From Rhypophila decipiens (lineage: Eukaryota > Ascomycota > Sordariomycetes > Sordariales > Naviculisporaceae), in contig MU858305.1 in assembly GCA_033297075.1 (NCBI GenBank), positions 1-42,357 of the forward strand: DNA of 42,357 bases. The letters are read 5' to 3'. Shown piece after piece: positions 8,946-20,157 of the stretch; within the stretch, counting starts at the first letter, position 1; each line of letters begins with the position of its first letter. The notes beneath the pieces are model-generated. The model saw nothing but the letters and a program-made list of their open reading frames with translations. It did not search any database and had not been told where the DNA came from. Position numbers and translations under genes: made by a program.

Positions 8946-11900
8946 TATGGGAATATGAACCGAAGCATCACCGCGTGGCAGCTCAACCAGGAGCTCGCCG
9001 ACCACTAGTTATCGTCCAAAAAGGCCGAGAGCAGGTCAAGACCTTGGAAGAGTAAAAAGTTCACGGTAAAGATGTGGAGAGAGCGAGGGGGGTTGGACGT
9101 TCAAATTAAGAAAGATAACAAAGTTGCGGTCAAGAAGCGACGAGCGCTTCTTGAAGTGTTTTGACTGCTTTTGGAAATAAACAGACGAGGGGTATCTGGC
9201 AAGGTTTTTAATGGAATGAGGAGTCCCAATTCGAGAGCCCCTGGAGACCTCGTTGGGAGATGGGCGAATCCGAGTGGTCAATTACAAGAGGTGGCTCTGC
9301 CCCAGCGTGCGTGATTGGCACACGTAGCGTAGGTGTGGAGTTGACTGGGGAGCAACTGGCTGGACAGGCGAGCTCTGGCGTGATCCCAACGGGGTATAAC
9401 TCGTATGCGGGTTGAGTATTGGATCCCGGCATGCAACAGAACTGGGGACGAAGTGGGCGTGTGGCCCGGTCTGGAATCTGGGAAGGGGAAGTTGAAGCGG
9501 CGGTAGAGTATCGTTGGTTTGGTCAGATGAAGATGCAGGTCCGGTGCCGCAGCGTAATAATGGACTTTGCTGTTTATTGGTCACTGCGTCGACACGGCGT
9601 GTTTTTTGGCCATGCTCCTTGAGAAGACTGAGTCGACGATCAAGATGACTTTCTGGCCGAGAGAATATTGTTTCTTGGAGCGGAGACTACGGAGTACGGA
9701 GTCAATGTCGAGATTTGTTGAGATGACAGGGACAAGCGCGGGCTCGAACAAGCGGTCAAAAGGACCGGGTCTCAACACTGCAGCAACGCCGGCGCAGTTC
9801 TGTGGAGTTGAGATCGGGAATGAGTTGTGATGATTTGTCGGAGCGAACCCCCGCCTCGGAACCCCACGTTTGGCCTTGATCGGACCGGGCGATAACGGTG
9901 GATTTGTGGATATCCCACGTTGGCCCTGCAGGGTTACAAAAATTTGGCAGGATGGAAAATGGAACCCGGCATCGAACGCAAAGAAGAATTCGAAAACGGA
10001 GGAAAAGAGGAAAGAAAAGAAGGAGCGGAGGCCGAGCGATCAGCTATCTTGACGATGCGAAAATGCGGAGTTCGGGTCCGAAGAGGGTCAAGTGATGCAC
10101 CTCCAGCAACTGGCAGCAACTGGACTGAGCACAGAACGCAAGAAGTGAGGAAGGACCCTTGCAGATGCAGGCTTGGACGGCCACTAACGACCGAGCCACT
10201 GCCAGTGGGATATCTGTATCCGTATGGTACAGTACGGGTGCGTATGGCCAAAATAAAAGCGGTGATCAGAAACCCGCTGTTGATGTGAATTAGGTCTTGT
10301 CGTGGAAAATCAGGTGTGGCTAGTGCAGACGGTGCCGGCTGATGGATCCGATGTCGCTGGAGTCGAAAATCGATCGCAACGGCAGGATGTAACAGTGTGC
10401 GGAACTGCAGACCAGCATATAAGGTGTTTATGTAATATGGCCAACTGCAGCCAGGTCGACCGAGTGTGTACCGTACAGTATGTACGCTATTGTCGGGAAC
10501 GATACAGTATGGCAACGTCGGTGAGATGCGGGAAGGAACCGCTTGAAGCAGGTGTTTTGGGTCCGGGCCGGGGGTTGGCGATCAACCGTGCTGCCCGGTA
10601 ACCTTGACGGGAAGTGGAGCCGTCGAAAGGGGTATGAAACTAGAAAAGTCGGAGCGTTGTCGATACCATATATGGTAGAAAGGACGGCAGGGTGCGAAAA
10701 CACAAAGAGAAAAAGAGAACAAAAGGCAGAAACAAAAAGCTGGGCTGTCAATGGGTTATTTGATCCTGTTCAGCTCACCTTCCCCAGGTGGGCATGTGTC
10801 GTAGTCGGCAACGGCATTGATCATTCAGGCACTCCCCTTCCAGGCTAGCCCAGGGCATCCAGTCATATGAACCGAGTTTCCATGTTGGCACATTCCGGCC
10901 ACAGACAGCCACTGACCTCAGTTTCATCATGTGTGTGTGTGCCTGAGTGTGTCTCTTTTGCTTTTGGCTTGTGCTAATGTGCTCGGGGCTGCACCCATCA
11001 TATTTCACTGAATTCACTCCCCTCCACGTCCCGAGTAGTCCTGGTACGGAACACTCGTCCGTGTAACAGTGCAAGCCGCTCAAACCTCCTTTCGGGATGT
11101 GACGCGACAAGCCAGCCAGGACGAGCGAACCCAAGACTTTCACATGTTTTCAGGACAGCTATATCGATGATCCGTTATAGGCTGTGATGAGTTGTGCGGC
11201 GCATTTGTTGGTATGGATGTGGCACCGCAGTGACCTAACGGGGTTTGTTGCTGTCCATTTGGGTCAAGCTGTGAATTTTTGTCCCAATCACAGCGTGTTG
11301 CCCTCCCACCTCTTGTGGTTTTTCCCCCGCCAAAACAGCCCCATGAAATCATCATTTTGGAAAGGGAGAGAGGGGTTGGCCTGTGGGGCTGGAACATCAA
11401 AGTCCAACCCAATCAGAATGGGGACATACTCGCTTTGCCGAACTTTCACCGACCGGACTTGTGAAAGCGCTGAAAATAGCCCAAGCCAATCAGAGCCCGG
11501 CAGGTGACAAGTTTGCTTGAACTGGTCTGGAGCTGCAGCCTATCGATCGCCGTGGCTTTTCGGGTATTTTGACCACAGCTCTTACAGTACTGCCAGTGTC
11601 CGTTGTCGTCCACACCCGATGACATTCAGCTGTCCTGTTTTCGAACCGCAAGGCATCCATTGTAGGTAGGAGTTTGTCGGTCAACTTGCAAACCTCCAGC
11701 ATTGAATCTACTGCCGTTGAACGATCTGTGGCTCTTTGCCTCGATCCAGGGAATCGTCGCACCTCATTTTTGAGGGGCACAGTTCAATGCGACGAGATAT
11801 TCACGAAGCAAAGAAACGCCTCGGCATAGCGTTTCTGTGCTGACATGCCAGTTACCGTCTGACGAACGGATGAGGTCGTGGAACGGACGGGATCTATCCC

Positions 11901-12839
11901 ACGCCTGGTGACATGGGACATGGCTGCCTAGCTACTTCGTGGTACCTACCTTATGTACACGTCCTACATGAACCAAGGGTCTTTTTTACGTTAGTGTGTA
12001 TTATTCCGTTCCCGAGACTAGACTTTATCTATTTGGAGCGTGTGAAAGTAGCACAGAGACTTGAGCGAATAATCAGCATCATAGACTCGGTCGTCACACC
12101 TCAGGTCAACAAGGACTGCTGTATCAACTGTCAACTGTGTAATCTAACGTGAGGAGTCAAAACGTGCCACATCGAATTACCTGGGCCTTTCCCGACGATG
12201 CCGCACGACACAGTGTGTCACCGATTCGGCTTTCATCTACTGGAAGCTTGGTCGGATGGAGTCAAAATATCGCCTCGGGAACAGAGTATAAAACGGCTTC
12301 GGGTCCATCACTTTTCCCACGAGGTAGCCTCTCAAGCTGAGAAACGAGACCACAAAACGCAGGCGCATTCAACAGTTGTTATTCCATATCTTCAAAGCTT
12401 GCCGCCAGTCTTATAAAGGGGCGCAAGACCAGCTTGATGTTTCCATGTACAAAAGAGTCATAGAGCAACTGGGCAAATACGGTTGATATAGGAGTTGGAC
12501 TGTTTTTGTCAGTAATGATACTTTCCCTTTGTTAGTGCTAACAGACCAACTTGCGCCTCGACACACCTCACAAACAATCAACAATTCATCTTTGACTGCT
12601 TTTTGAGACCCTGACTCTGCTGAATACTTGACTGCGTAACGGAAAAAATACCTACCTATAGCTATTTGAGCTATAGTAGCCCCGAGTCGGGGCGACTTGG
12701 ATTGAAGGGAAGAAGGTAGCCCATAAGAGCACCCTTGTTGTCCAACCAGATGTCTCTGTATTTTTAAGAGAAGAAATACGTATACCATACATTTTCCCTA
12801 CGCCTACTAAGTTGGCATATACAATGTAGCAGCTAGTAA
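8946..12839. other. Long gene-poor region
   Basis: Almost 4 kb hold no frame I would call a gene. The 193-codon minus frame at 9934-10515 and the 96-codon minus frame at 11490-11780 have no family likeness. Bases next to 8946 are probably the promoter and leader of the minus-strand gene. TATA-like strings (TATAAAAC near 12290, TATAAAGG near 12412) sit at the right end with no matching gene. Confidence 0.4.
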
Positions 12840-13338
12840 TTAAAGACCCGCTTTTTATATATATAATACTACCCCTTTATAGTTCTTAACTATTTCAACT
12901 TAGTTAACCTAGAACTAGTTAGGCTAGTTCAATTTAGTTAAGTTAGTTAAACTAGTTCAATTAAGTATTATAAACTGCCTTAATATTAGGGGAAACCACC
13001 AACGCTTAGGCTTAACGATAATAAGAGTTAGTAATTATAGAGTGGAAGTGAACTCTAACCGGTACTATAAGATATATACGTTAGGTGTAGCTGTGGTAGT
13101 GGTGGTAAAAAGGTTGATTTGAGAACTGGGATACCGTCTACGACAGACGTAACTAAATAGACATACGGCCTAGCTATAAGCTAGTAGACCGTAATAGTCA
13201 AGACTAAGAAATATCGCGAAATTTAACTCTATATAAAGGGCTTATAGATACTAGAGTTAGCTACCTATAATAGTGGCTTGGGCAATAGGGTTATATCTAG
13301 TAAGGGGTCTTGTTTATATAGAAAAAGCGGGTTAAAGA
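12840..13338. mobile_element. Non-autonomous DNA transposon (MITE-like), 485 bp, with terminal inverted repeats and target-site duplication
   Basis: The left end reads CCCGCTTTTTATATATA (from 12847); the right end, read inward on the minus strand, is CCCGCTTTTTCTATATA (from 13331). Each end is flanked by TTAAAGA in the same direction (12840-12846 and 13332-13338), a target-site duplication of 5-7 bp depending on whether the A/T pair beside the repeat is counted in. The interior is AT-rich, full of TTAG/CTAG/GTTAA strings, and codes for nothing, as in a decayed or mutation-targeted (RIP-like) element. The superfamily is not assignable. Confidence 0.8.
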
Positions 13339-13885
13339 AGGTCAGTTAATAGCCAAGTATTATTGTAGATTGCGTAGTATGTATATGGAAGATGCATGGT
13401 GTACATATTTCTCTCATTTTTGATATGAAAACTATCAAGCGACCTCGGTTGTTTTTCTTGTGTTATAGATATTAATTGCCCTAACCAGGTGCTTTATTGT
13501 TTTCAGAACCATTCTCTAACAAGCCGGAACTTGAAAGGCTCTATGAAATCAGTTTTCAGTTCCATTTTTGTCTCATCATGACTGTCGAGTTGAGTGTGCA
13601 TCTTGATCTTTGGGACGATTGCTTTCTTTCTCGATTGACTGCCTGCACAGACTCCATACGAGAAGGACATGGCTTTCTGATGGAAGACATGGTGACTGTG
13701 CAGAGAATGACTGCTCTTGTGTAGATTCATTGCGTAAATCGTCATCTTGCTCTCACATACCAGTAAAGAACTTGCTGGAAAGAAATATTGAAAGCAATAG
13801 AGAGGGACAGAATCCGAAACGATCATCACTCATCAGGTTGCCCCTGAGACCCAGTTAGCCGTGACATGGTGTCTGAGCTGTTCAG
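13339..13885. other. Intergenic, promoter region of the next gene
   Basis: The frames here (for example 13497-13724 on +) lack protein character. The stretch presumably carries the promoter and leader of the 968-residue gene; no TATA box in a convincing place was seen. Confidence 0.4.
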
Positions 13886-16792
13886 ATGGAGAACCCGCAC
13901 CCGCGCCAATTTCTTCGGCCGCCCATGGCGCAGGTGAAATTGAGAATGACAGAATTGCAGGTCTTGCCGCACGACGAGGGAGGCGTCCTTTTTGGCTTCG
14001 ACGGAGCTGCAGTCCCCACCCGCACCACGCGCACCGAAAACAAGGCGGCTCGGCAGACAGGAAACTCTCGCTTTAAGGTTTGGGAGTCAAATGCAAAACT
14101 AGACCAACCGAACGCACTTTGGTGGGACTTGGGGCACGGAAAGAGGACACCACAGGAGCTTGCGACGTTTAGACACCAGGGCCTAATCCTAGACCAAATG
14201 GCCACCAACGACAAACCGACTTCACCTTCAACGCCACGGTACCAGATAGGGCGAAAGCTGGAGAAGGGTACCCACAGCCCAGGACGTGGCATTAATTACC
14301 ACGATACGAATTCGAAAACTCCTGTCGATGCTACTAGCATGGCTGGGTCACCGGCCCCGTCAAGGAGAGGGAGCCATGTGGCTAGGGAAGTGTCACGTGG
14401 GCATCCTCAAGTCTTAACGGTCAACCCAGCTGATGTAGAGCACAATCCGGCACACAACATCGCCTGGTGGTTGCAAGGAACCGATCACCACCTTCTACTT
14501 GCCAAGCTCAAGCCAACACAAATCGAGCAAGCAGCCCGAGTTACCGAGTTGTACCGTCAGGGCCTCATTGGACTCGTCAACTTTTCATCTATATGGCCCG
14601 CAGAGGAGAAGAGAGAGTTGGAAAAGCAGCCAGAGAAACGGGCAAAGACGGCTGTTGTTCCCCAGCCGGAGCAGACAGAGTTGGAAAAAGAAACAGAGAA
14701 ACAGGCTGAGCCCGCTGTTGGTCCCCAGCCGGAGCAGAGAGAGTTGGAAAAGGAAACAGAGAAACGGGCTGAGCCCGCTGTCGTTCCCCAGCCAGAGAAC
14801 AGAGAGGCAGGGCCATCCCCTACGACGATTCCGGTGGCTTCCCCCAGTACCGTTGTACTTCGAGGGACGGGTACAAAGGAAACAACTCTGACTCAAGCTC
14901 CGAAGCGGCCCACGAGTGACGCCTCAGAAGGCTCGCCCAGAAAGAGACAGAGAAAAGCCCAGGCCGTAGCACCTCCCAGACGGACGAGTAGTTTAGGCAC
15001 TCCCTCAAGCATGCCAGAATCTATCGCCGAGGTCTCTACTACTACACCAGCCCACTTGTCTAAGTCGTCTAGCGTCACCGATAAACAATCACCACCGCCT
15101 CCAACAGCGGAGACGACATGTGCTGGAGCCTCATCAGGGTCAGCAACCTCCTCGTCGTTATTCCCGACCAACAGGATTGCCGAAGAAGGGGACGACATAG
15201 ACTGGGAGATGGCATTTCCAACAACAAGCTCTCCCAGAACAACCGTAGCTGCCGCACAGCCTCTAACGAGCTCTGGGGTTCCATTGGCACACATTACCGC
15301 CGCTTCACCCATGATACAGACAACTCCTCGGCCATATACACCGAGCAGGCTTCGTGAGAGTTCCTTGGCAGCCTCACCCGATGGGCAGATAACAACGGCC
15401 GCCAGCGCATTGAGCGAAAATGCGGCTCCAGCTCAACAGACCGGTAGGGAGACGCCCGTCCGGCAACCTTCAGTACCAAGGTTCAGTCCTTTCAACCACA
15501 CAGCCTCCCTTCTGGACATCATCCAGCAACGTCAAACCCCCGTCTCTACTCCCGTCCTAGCACATGGCAGCTTTAGGCCCATGGGCAACAATAACATGAA
15601 TTTCATATCGGGACAGGCCGTTGCTCACCTGCCCAATCCAGCCCCGGAGCCGCTGAATAATCCTCACACCCAAATCAACCAAGACCTTGGGCTCCAGAGC
15701 CATGACGCCTTCGGCCATGTTCATCGTCCTCAAAATCCACAAATGATCAACAACGGCCTGAGAGACCCCGATTCGGGCGGCATCATGTTTAATCCAAACC
15801 AAAACGCCCAGACTGACGCTCACGCTCTCGTACAAATGCAGAACCGGCTGCGAGCCGAGGCTCAGCTTCGAGCTCTAACCAACTACAACCGCCACCAAGC
15901 AGCCCTTGCCGCAGCAGCGAACGCGAATGGAACATCCCATCCAGCCAACATGCTGGGCTCCAACCCTCAGAGCGATACCATGGCCCGAATGATGCGTTCG
16001 CCCCAGATGCAGCATCAGCAGATTCCTCGTTTGGAGCCTGTTCCCAACTTTATTCCAGTCCAGCGACATGGACAGGTCACACCTGGCACCCCAAGCATGG
16101 GCTTTCCCATGAACCAATACCACGGAGCAAGCGCATTCACCAATCCCGGCGCAGGAATGATGAGTCACGACACACTGGCAAGCCAAGCTGACAACAACAA
16201 CATGGCCGCAATGAGAGCTGCCAGGATCCACCAGATGAGGATGGAGTTGCAAAGACAGGCCCAAGAGAGTCAGCAACCACCTGGAGGAATGAACAACGCC
16301 CACATACTAGCCGGCAACTACGTGAGCCCGCCCCAGTTTACAGTCGGGACCATGGGAGGTGGTACAACTGGCACCCCGACCAGAAACCCAACATTGAACC
16401 TACAACATCAACATCAACAACATCAACAAGCGATGGGCCTGCCCCAGCCCAACATGAACTACATGTCTCCGCCGTCATTCATGCCCCAGTCTGCAAACTT
16501 TCCATTGTCGGCTGGTCCGTTCGTTCCATCCCAGAGCCAAAACATTTTGCTGCAGCAGTCTCGGCAAATGTCGGTTGATCCGTTCGCTGCATCTCCGGGT
16601 CAGAACCCTTCCCAGCAGTCTCCTCAGCAGATGTCGGCTGGTCAGTTTGCTCAATCTCCGAGTCAGAACAACCCTTCCTATCAGTCTCCTCAGCAGGCAC
16701 CGGGTCTAGGAGACGAGCAGGGGCTTGGGGTTGATCCAAATGGGGCGAATCAGCGTGCTGGTGAGATGTATGACTTTATGTCCTGGGATTGA
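13886..16792 (+). CDS. Large low-complexity Gln/Asn/Pro/Met-rich protein (968 aa), function unknown
   Basis: One uninterrupted frame runs from the ATG at 13886 to a TGA at 16790. The N-terminal 130 residues look folded (QVLPHDEGGVLFGFDG, NALWWDLGHGKRTPQELATF). A second folded patch at about 180-235 reads NIAWWLQGTDHHLLLAKL, QIEQAARVTELYRQGLIGLV. Then come three 21-residue tandem repeats (243-305, RELEKQPEKRAKTA and variants), a Ser/Thr/Pro linker with a basic PRKRQRKAQ motif (possible nuclear signal), and from about 600 a Gln/Asn/Met-rich region with MQNRLRAEAQLRALTNYNRH and repeated SPQQMS / SPSQN units. It ends in MYDFMSWD, an acidic-aromatic tail. The composition resembles fungal transcriptional coactivators or prion-like regulators, but there is no DNA-binding domain. 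There is no signal peptide or membrane segment. Confidence 0.8.
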   Translation: MENPHPRQFLRPPMAQVKLRMTELQVLPHDEGGVLFGFDGAAVPTRTTRTENKAARQTGNSRFKVWESNAKLDQPNALWWDLGHGKRTPQELATFRHQGLILDQMATNDKPTSPSTPRYQIGRKLEKGTHSPGRGINYHDTNSKTPVDATSMAGSPAPSRRGSHVAREVSRGHPQVLTVNPADVEHNPAHNIAWWLQGTDHHLLLAKLKPTQIEQAARVTELYRQGLIGLVNFSSIWPAEEKRELEKQPEKRAKTAVVPQPEQTELEKETEKQAEPAVGPQPEQRELEKETEKRAEPAVVPQPENREAGPSPTTIPVASPSTVVLRGTGTKETTLTQAPKRPTSDASEGSPRKRQRKAQAVAPPRRTSSLGTPSSMPESIAEVSTTTPAHLSKSSSVTDKQSPPPPTAETTCAGASSGSATSSSLFPTNRIAEEGDDIDWEMAFPTTSSPRTTVAAAQPLTSSGVPLAHITAASPMIQTTPRPYTPSRLRESSLAASPDGQITTAASALSENAAPAQQTGRETPVRQPSVPRFSPFNHTASLLDIIQQRQTPVSTPVLAHGSFRPMGNNNMNFISGQAVAHLPNPAPEPLNNPHTQINQDLGLQSHDAFGHVHRPQNPQMINNGLRDPDSGGIMFNPNQNAQTDAHALVQMQNRLRAEAQLRALTNYNRHQAALAAAANANGTSHPANMLGSNPQSDTMARMMRSPQMQHQQIPRLEPVPNFIPVQRHGQVTPGTPSMGFPMNQYHGASAFTNPGAGMMSHDTLASQADNNNMAAMRAARIHQMRMELQRQAQESQQPPGGMNNAHILAGNYVSPPQFTVGTMGGGTTGTPTRNPTLNLQHQHQQHQQAMGLPQPNMNYMSPPSFMPQSANFPLSAGPFVPSQSQNILLQQSRQMSVDPFAASPGQNPSQQSPQQMSAGQFAQSPSQNNPSYQSPQQAPGLGDEQGLGVDPNGANQRAGEMYDFMSWD
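14611..14799 (+). repeat. Three 63-bp in-frame tandem repeats inside the coding region
   Basis: The units start at 14611, 14674 and 14737 and are each exactly 63 nt, keeping the frame. Each encodes a 21-residue unit beginning RELEK or TELEK and ending PQPEQ or PQPEN. The high nucleotide identity suggests recent expansion. Confidence 0.9.
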
Positions 16793-17224
16793 TTGGATCA
16801 TCACGCGCCAGGAAAAGAGTCGGGCCGCATATGATTTTAGGCCAGGTTATAGTTTGGGAGGGGCGGTTTACGGTTAATGAATGGGTTTGAGATTGGATAC
16901 GTTTCTACCAGCGTAATGATGGTGTTTGGAGTTTTGGGGCCGACAAGCAGGATTGCGCATCACGAGGCAATGCAGACATGATACCAAGCGAAGTACCTAA
17001 AATATATTGTATTTATGGTTAGATGTAATGAGCATGTTCCCATAAGGGGATGTATATGGCTAGCTGATAGATAATAAATAAAATACCCCACTGGTATGAC
17101 TTTAAATGACCAAATGTGCAACTATGTCTCCCTCGAATATATAGTACTAGTAGTATCTGAAGGAGCCATCAGATGTCAGCAGATAACAACAACTGATATC
17201 CCAGATCAGTATTCCCGTAGATGC
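16793..17224. other. Intergenic, 3' flank
   Basis: No gene is seen. The AT-rich stretch around 16990-17110 (AATATATTG, AATAAATAAAATACC) is suitable for the 3' end of the preceding gene's transcript (inference). Confidence 0.4.
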
Positions 17225-17740
17225 TAAAATGAAAGGCCTTGAAATCTCAGGTATCCAACTGGGCGCAATACACGCGACATGGGAGCAGATGTCTGAAGAT
17301 AGGTCAATATCCAGAAAGAAGAGGAGTGCCAAAGCGAAGAACCAGAGGGCTGTCCAACTGGGTTTTTTAGAAGGTAGCGAGTGTCCAAAGAAGGATTCTC
17401 CAAGTGAGGGATCCTGAAGAAGATATCCAGGTGAAGAGAGAAGTCAAGAATAAGATATCCAACCGTGAGTATTCCAACGAGTGTATATTTAGTGGTGTCC
17501 AATGGTAGTGTCGGGAGAGAGTATCCAGAGCGATTATCCAAAGGAATGCGCAGAGGGGTGAAGGGTGATATCCAAAGGAAGATCATCAAAGGGGGGTCTG
17601 GAAAGAGAATATCCAAAGGGAGCTGCCGTGAATGCCCAGAAAGGCGACAAGAAAAAGAGATATTGGCTGCCTCTAGGTTGCGTGTATCCAGTCGAAAGCT
17701 ATCCAAAGAACGGCATCCAAGATGAGCTTATAAGGTATGA
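17225..17740 (+). repeat. Degenerate minisatellite with recurring ATCCAA/ATATCCA words
   Basis: The words TATCCAA, ATCCAAAGG and TATCCAG recur every 20-45 bases with AG-rich spacers, for instance near 17456, 17520, 17536, 17570 and 17610. The long minus-strand frames here simply translate this (Leu-Asp-Ile/Thr repeats) and I do not take them as a gene. Confidence 0.5.
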
Positions 17741-18666
17741 AGAGCTGAGAAGAAAAGAGTCCAATGGAGCGCGAAAATCGGTCGAAGAGTGTCCGGAGAT
17801 AAGGTAGACGCAGAAGAAAGGTTCGAAGAGACAGACCGTTTCGCGGACTGGAATGTTTCCAAGATCGGGAGGTAGCAAGTCGGCTCTAAAATTCGACGGA
17901 CCAGTGTCAATAGGAGTATGCCGCAAGAGGCCAGAGAAAGAAGATAACTAACCAACACGTTATGTCACCGCACTTTGAGCAAATCTGGATGTATCGGGTG
18001 TCACGGTTGTCTAAGAAGGACGGCGAGTTTGGGTATGATTTTTCGGTCGTCTATCTGCTGGCACTCGGGCATCGGGGCGATTGGATTGTCTATAACTTGG
18101 GGACAGAACGGGTTAGCAAATGAATGTATACGAATCAAGAGACAACAAGGGTTTTGCTCACCAGGCGACTTTTCAAGGCCCTGTTCGAGCCTAAGCCGGC
18201 ACGCTGCTCCGAATATGGACAAAAGGCATGGATTCGTGGTGGGATATGTGTCTTGTTGTAGAATCCGGATATCCAAGCGCGCCGGGGCGGTAAGTGCCAC
18301 AGGCATAACGCGACTGTTGATTCCATTGCATGTTGGCTGATGTAGGACACGTGTTGCAGTTGAAAGGGGTATTTGGCAGCCATGACGTAGAAACACTGCA
18401 TCGTAGAAGGATCGGAATGGTGTAGACAAAGGACGGAACGGAGTGTTTTAACAATCAGGCAGACGAACAAATATGCCGACGCATAAAGGGGAACCCCATG
18501 GATGCGATGGTGATAGCGATGGCGCAAAAATGAATGATGATCGGGATTTGGGTATAAAAGAGGATTGTGTTTGAATTTGAATTTGTGGACGGGAATACGG
18601 AATGCTTTTGCGAGGGGGTCCTGCCTCGCAAGTCGCTACGGCTTAGTGTTACACAAGTACCGTGTT
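17741..18666. other. Intergenic, no supported gene
   Basis: Minus-strand frames at 18001-18527 are open for 90-140 codons but overlap each other in different frames and resemble no family. A TATA-like GGGTATAAAAGAGG lies near 18549 with no gene placed to use it. Confidence 0.35.
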
Positions 18667-19095
18667 ACGTTGATACAGCATGGCCAATCGTACAAAAACT
18701 CCTTCACCCCGGCCATAAAACCGTCCGTGCACACCACCACCACTAACATCAACATCAAAGATATCGAATCCAGTCAGTTCAGTCAAAACCAGTCAGTCCA
18801 GTCAAAGCCAGTCAAATCCAGTCAGTCCAGTCAAAGCCAGTCAAAACCAGTCAGTTCAGTCAAATCCAGTCAGTCCAGTCAAGCCAGTCAAATCCAGTCA
18901 GTCCAGTAAAAGCCAGTCAAATCCAGTCAGTCCACTCAAATCCAGTCAGTCCAGTCAAAGCCAGTCAATCCAGTCAAATCCAGTCATTATTAGTCTTGAT
19001 AATGTTGATATTGGTGGTAGTGGTAGTGGTGTGCACGGACGTTTTTATGGTGGGGTGCAGGAGTTTTTGTACGATTGGCCATGCTGTATCAACGT
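18667..19095. repeat. Large inverted repeat (arms about 100 bp) enclosing a CAGTC minisatellite
   Basis: The left arm (18667-18765) starts ACGTTGATACAGCATGGCC and the right arm (18991-19095) ends GGCCATGCTGTATCAACGT; the arms match for about 100 bases with a few substitutions and a small length difference near the inner ends. The 220-base core is a tandem repeat of CCAGTCAAATCCAGTCAGT-type words (18770-18988). The whole could fold into a long hairpin as DNA or RNA. It might be a foldback or MITE-like element; no clear target-site duplication was found. Confidence 0.85.
18770..18988 (+). repeat. CCAGTC minisatellite
   Basis: The stretch consists almost wholly of CAGTC words separated by AAAGC, AAATC, CAGTT or CA, giving a higher-order unit near 35 bp. 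It is the loop of the surrounding inverted repeat. Confidence 0.95.
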
Positions 19096-19717
19096 AGCAC
19101 CATACACAAGGTCCGTAATGGAGGCCGGCCCGAATATGTCACGCCCGATTTAGCCTCATCCTTTTCACCTTCGATGTGTTTACAGCCGGGATAGCCCCAT
19201 CCTTGATTTTGGTCTATTGAGCTGTGTACCAATCGAGTCGTCCAATTGAATATGTGATGAGCCTTTCCCCTGAAGTAGGCGACTTATAGATGACCGACCA
19301 GTTCAAGTTCCTGGCTGAGTGTCGGATCCTGCAGCCTGATCCCAACCGAGATATCTTGGATTTCAATCAGAGGTAATATGTTGTTTACTATCCAGTCCTT
19401 TTTCTCGGCTTCTCGGAATGGAATATCGTCGCCTGGTGAGTATGAAAATACCAGTCCTTCTGGCGGATCAAAGGAGTTTGCCGGAAGACCAATGAATTCC
19501 TGGGGGCTCGGTATGGTCTCGTCAGGGTTCCAATAAAGAGCCTAGGATGTAGGATCAATAAAGGAAGTCTTCAAATTGAACGACGATTGCAAAGTATCGT
19601 CTGAAGTAAACCACACAGCCGCACGTTCGTCTTGAGGGTCCACAAGACTAGTTGTCTCCTGACGTGGGCGAAGCAAGTCAAGGTTCCGGGCCGGGGCAGG
19701 GCAGGCTGGAGAACGTC
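19080..19717 (-). pseudogene. Remnant of a protein-coding gene with in-frame stops
   Basis: On the minus strand one frame keeps convincing protein character from about 19717 to 19080 but has a TAG at 19542-19544 and a TAA at 19284-19286. Pieces read NLDLLRPRQETTSLVDPQDE, AVWFTSDDTLQSS, then after the TAG ALYWNPDETIPSPQEFIGLP, GLVFSYSPGDDIPFREAEKK and LPLIEIQDISVGIRLQDP, and after the TAA AHHIFNWTTRLVH. A 75-nt GTGTGG...CCTAG intron could remove the TAG, but the donor is weak. No family was recognised. The downstream end runs into the right arm of the inverted repeat, so insertion of that element may have ended the gene. Confidence 0.5.
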
Positions 19718-20157
19718 AGAGCTCAAAATATACCAGAATAAAATAAATCAAGCCTACTGGACAGAATCAAACTCATGTCGAGAGGAAAGTCAAGATCGTA
19801 TTGGGTAATCTATTGATAGGAAGAAAGAACCTAACCATGCCCGACCTGTTATTTACCCGAATTCTGCCAATGCCCAACCCAATACGTAGAGGAAGATCAG
19901 ATACCAGCTTTTGGGACACTATTCCACCCAAAGGAGACAGGTCAATGAATTCAGTGATGGCATTGACAAACTGAGACCAAAACTTGGCCCCAAGTCCAAT
20001 GACAGACCCGTTATGCAAGAAGCACAGCCGAGCCATCACAGACACAACCATCATGTCCAGCGAACCAATAGTCCTATCTTCGCCCGGCCCACCTCCATCC
20101 AGCTTTGGTAGCGTTCTCTTCTCGTCCGCTCCATTACGAGCCCCCCTTTCCTTCCTT
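19718..20157. other. Intergenic, probable 3' region of the minus-strand gene
   Basis: A minus-strand frame at 19773-20054 (93 codons) is open but unrecognised; it could be an upstream piece of the decayed gene at 19080-19717. Otherwise nothing stands out. Confidence 0.35.

Noticed and set aside
9934..10515. 193-codon minus-strand frame
   Set aside because: It has no family likeness and no matching start context or promoter; most likely a chance opening in the upstream region of the gene at 8097-8945.
17224..17706. 160-codon minus-strand frame with Leu-Asp-Ile repeats
   Set aside because: It only translates the degenerate ATCCAA minisatellite; the repeat explains the openness.
18135..18527. 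130-codon minus-strand frame (MRHRYHHRIHGVP...)
   Set aside because: Other frames are open over the same bases and no motif, signal peptide or homologue-like block could be recognised.
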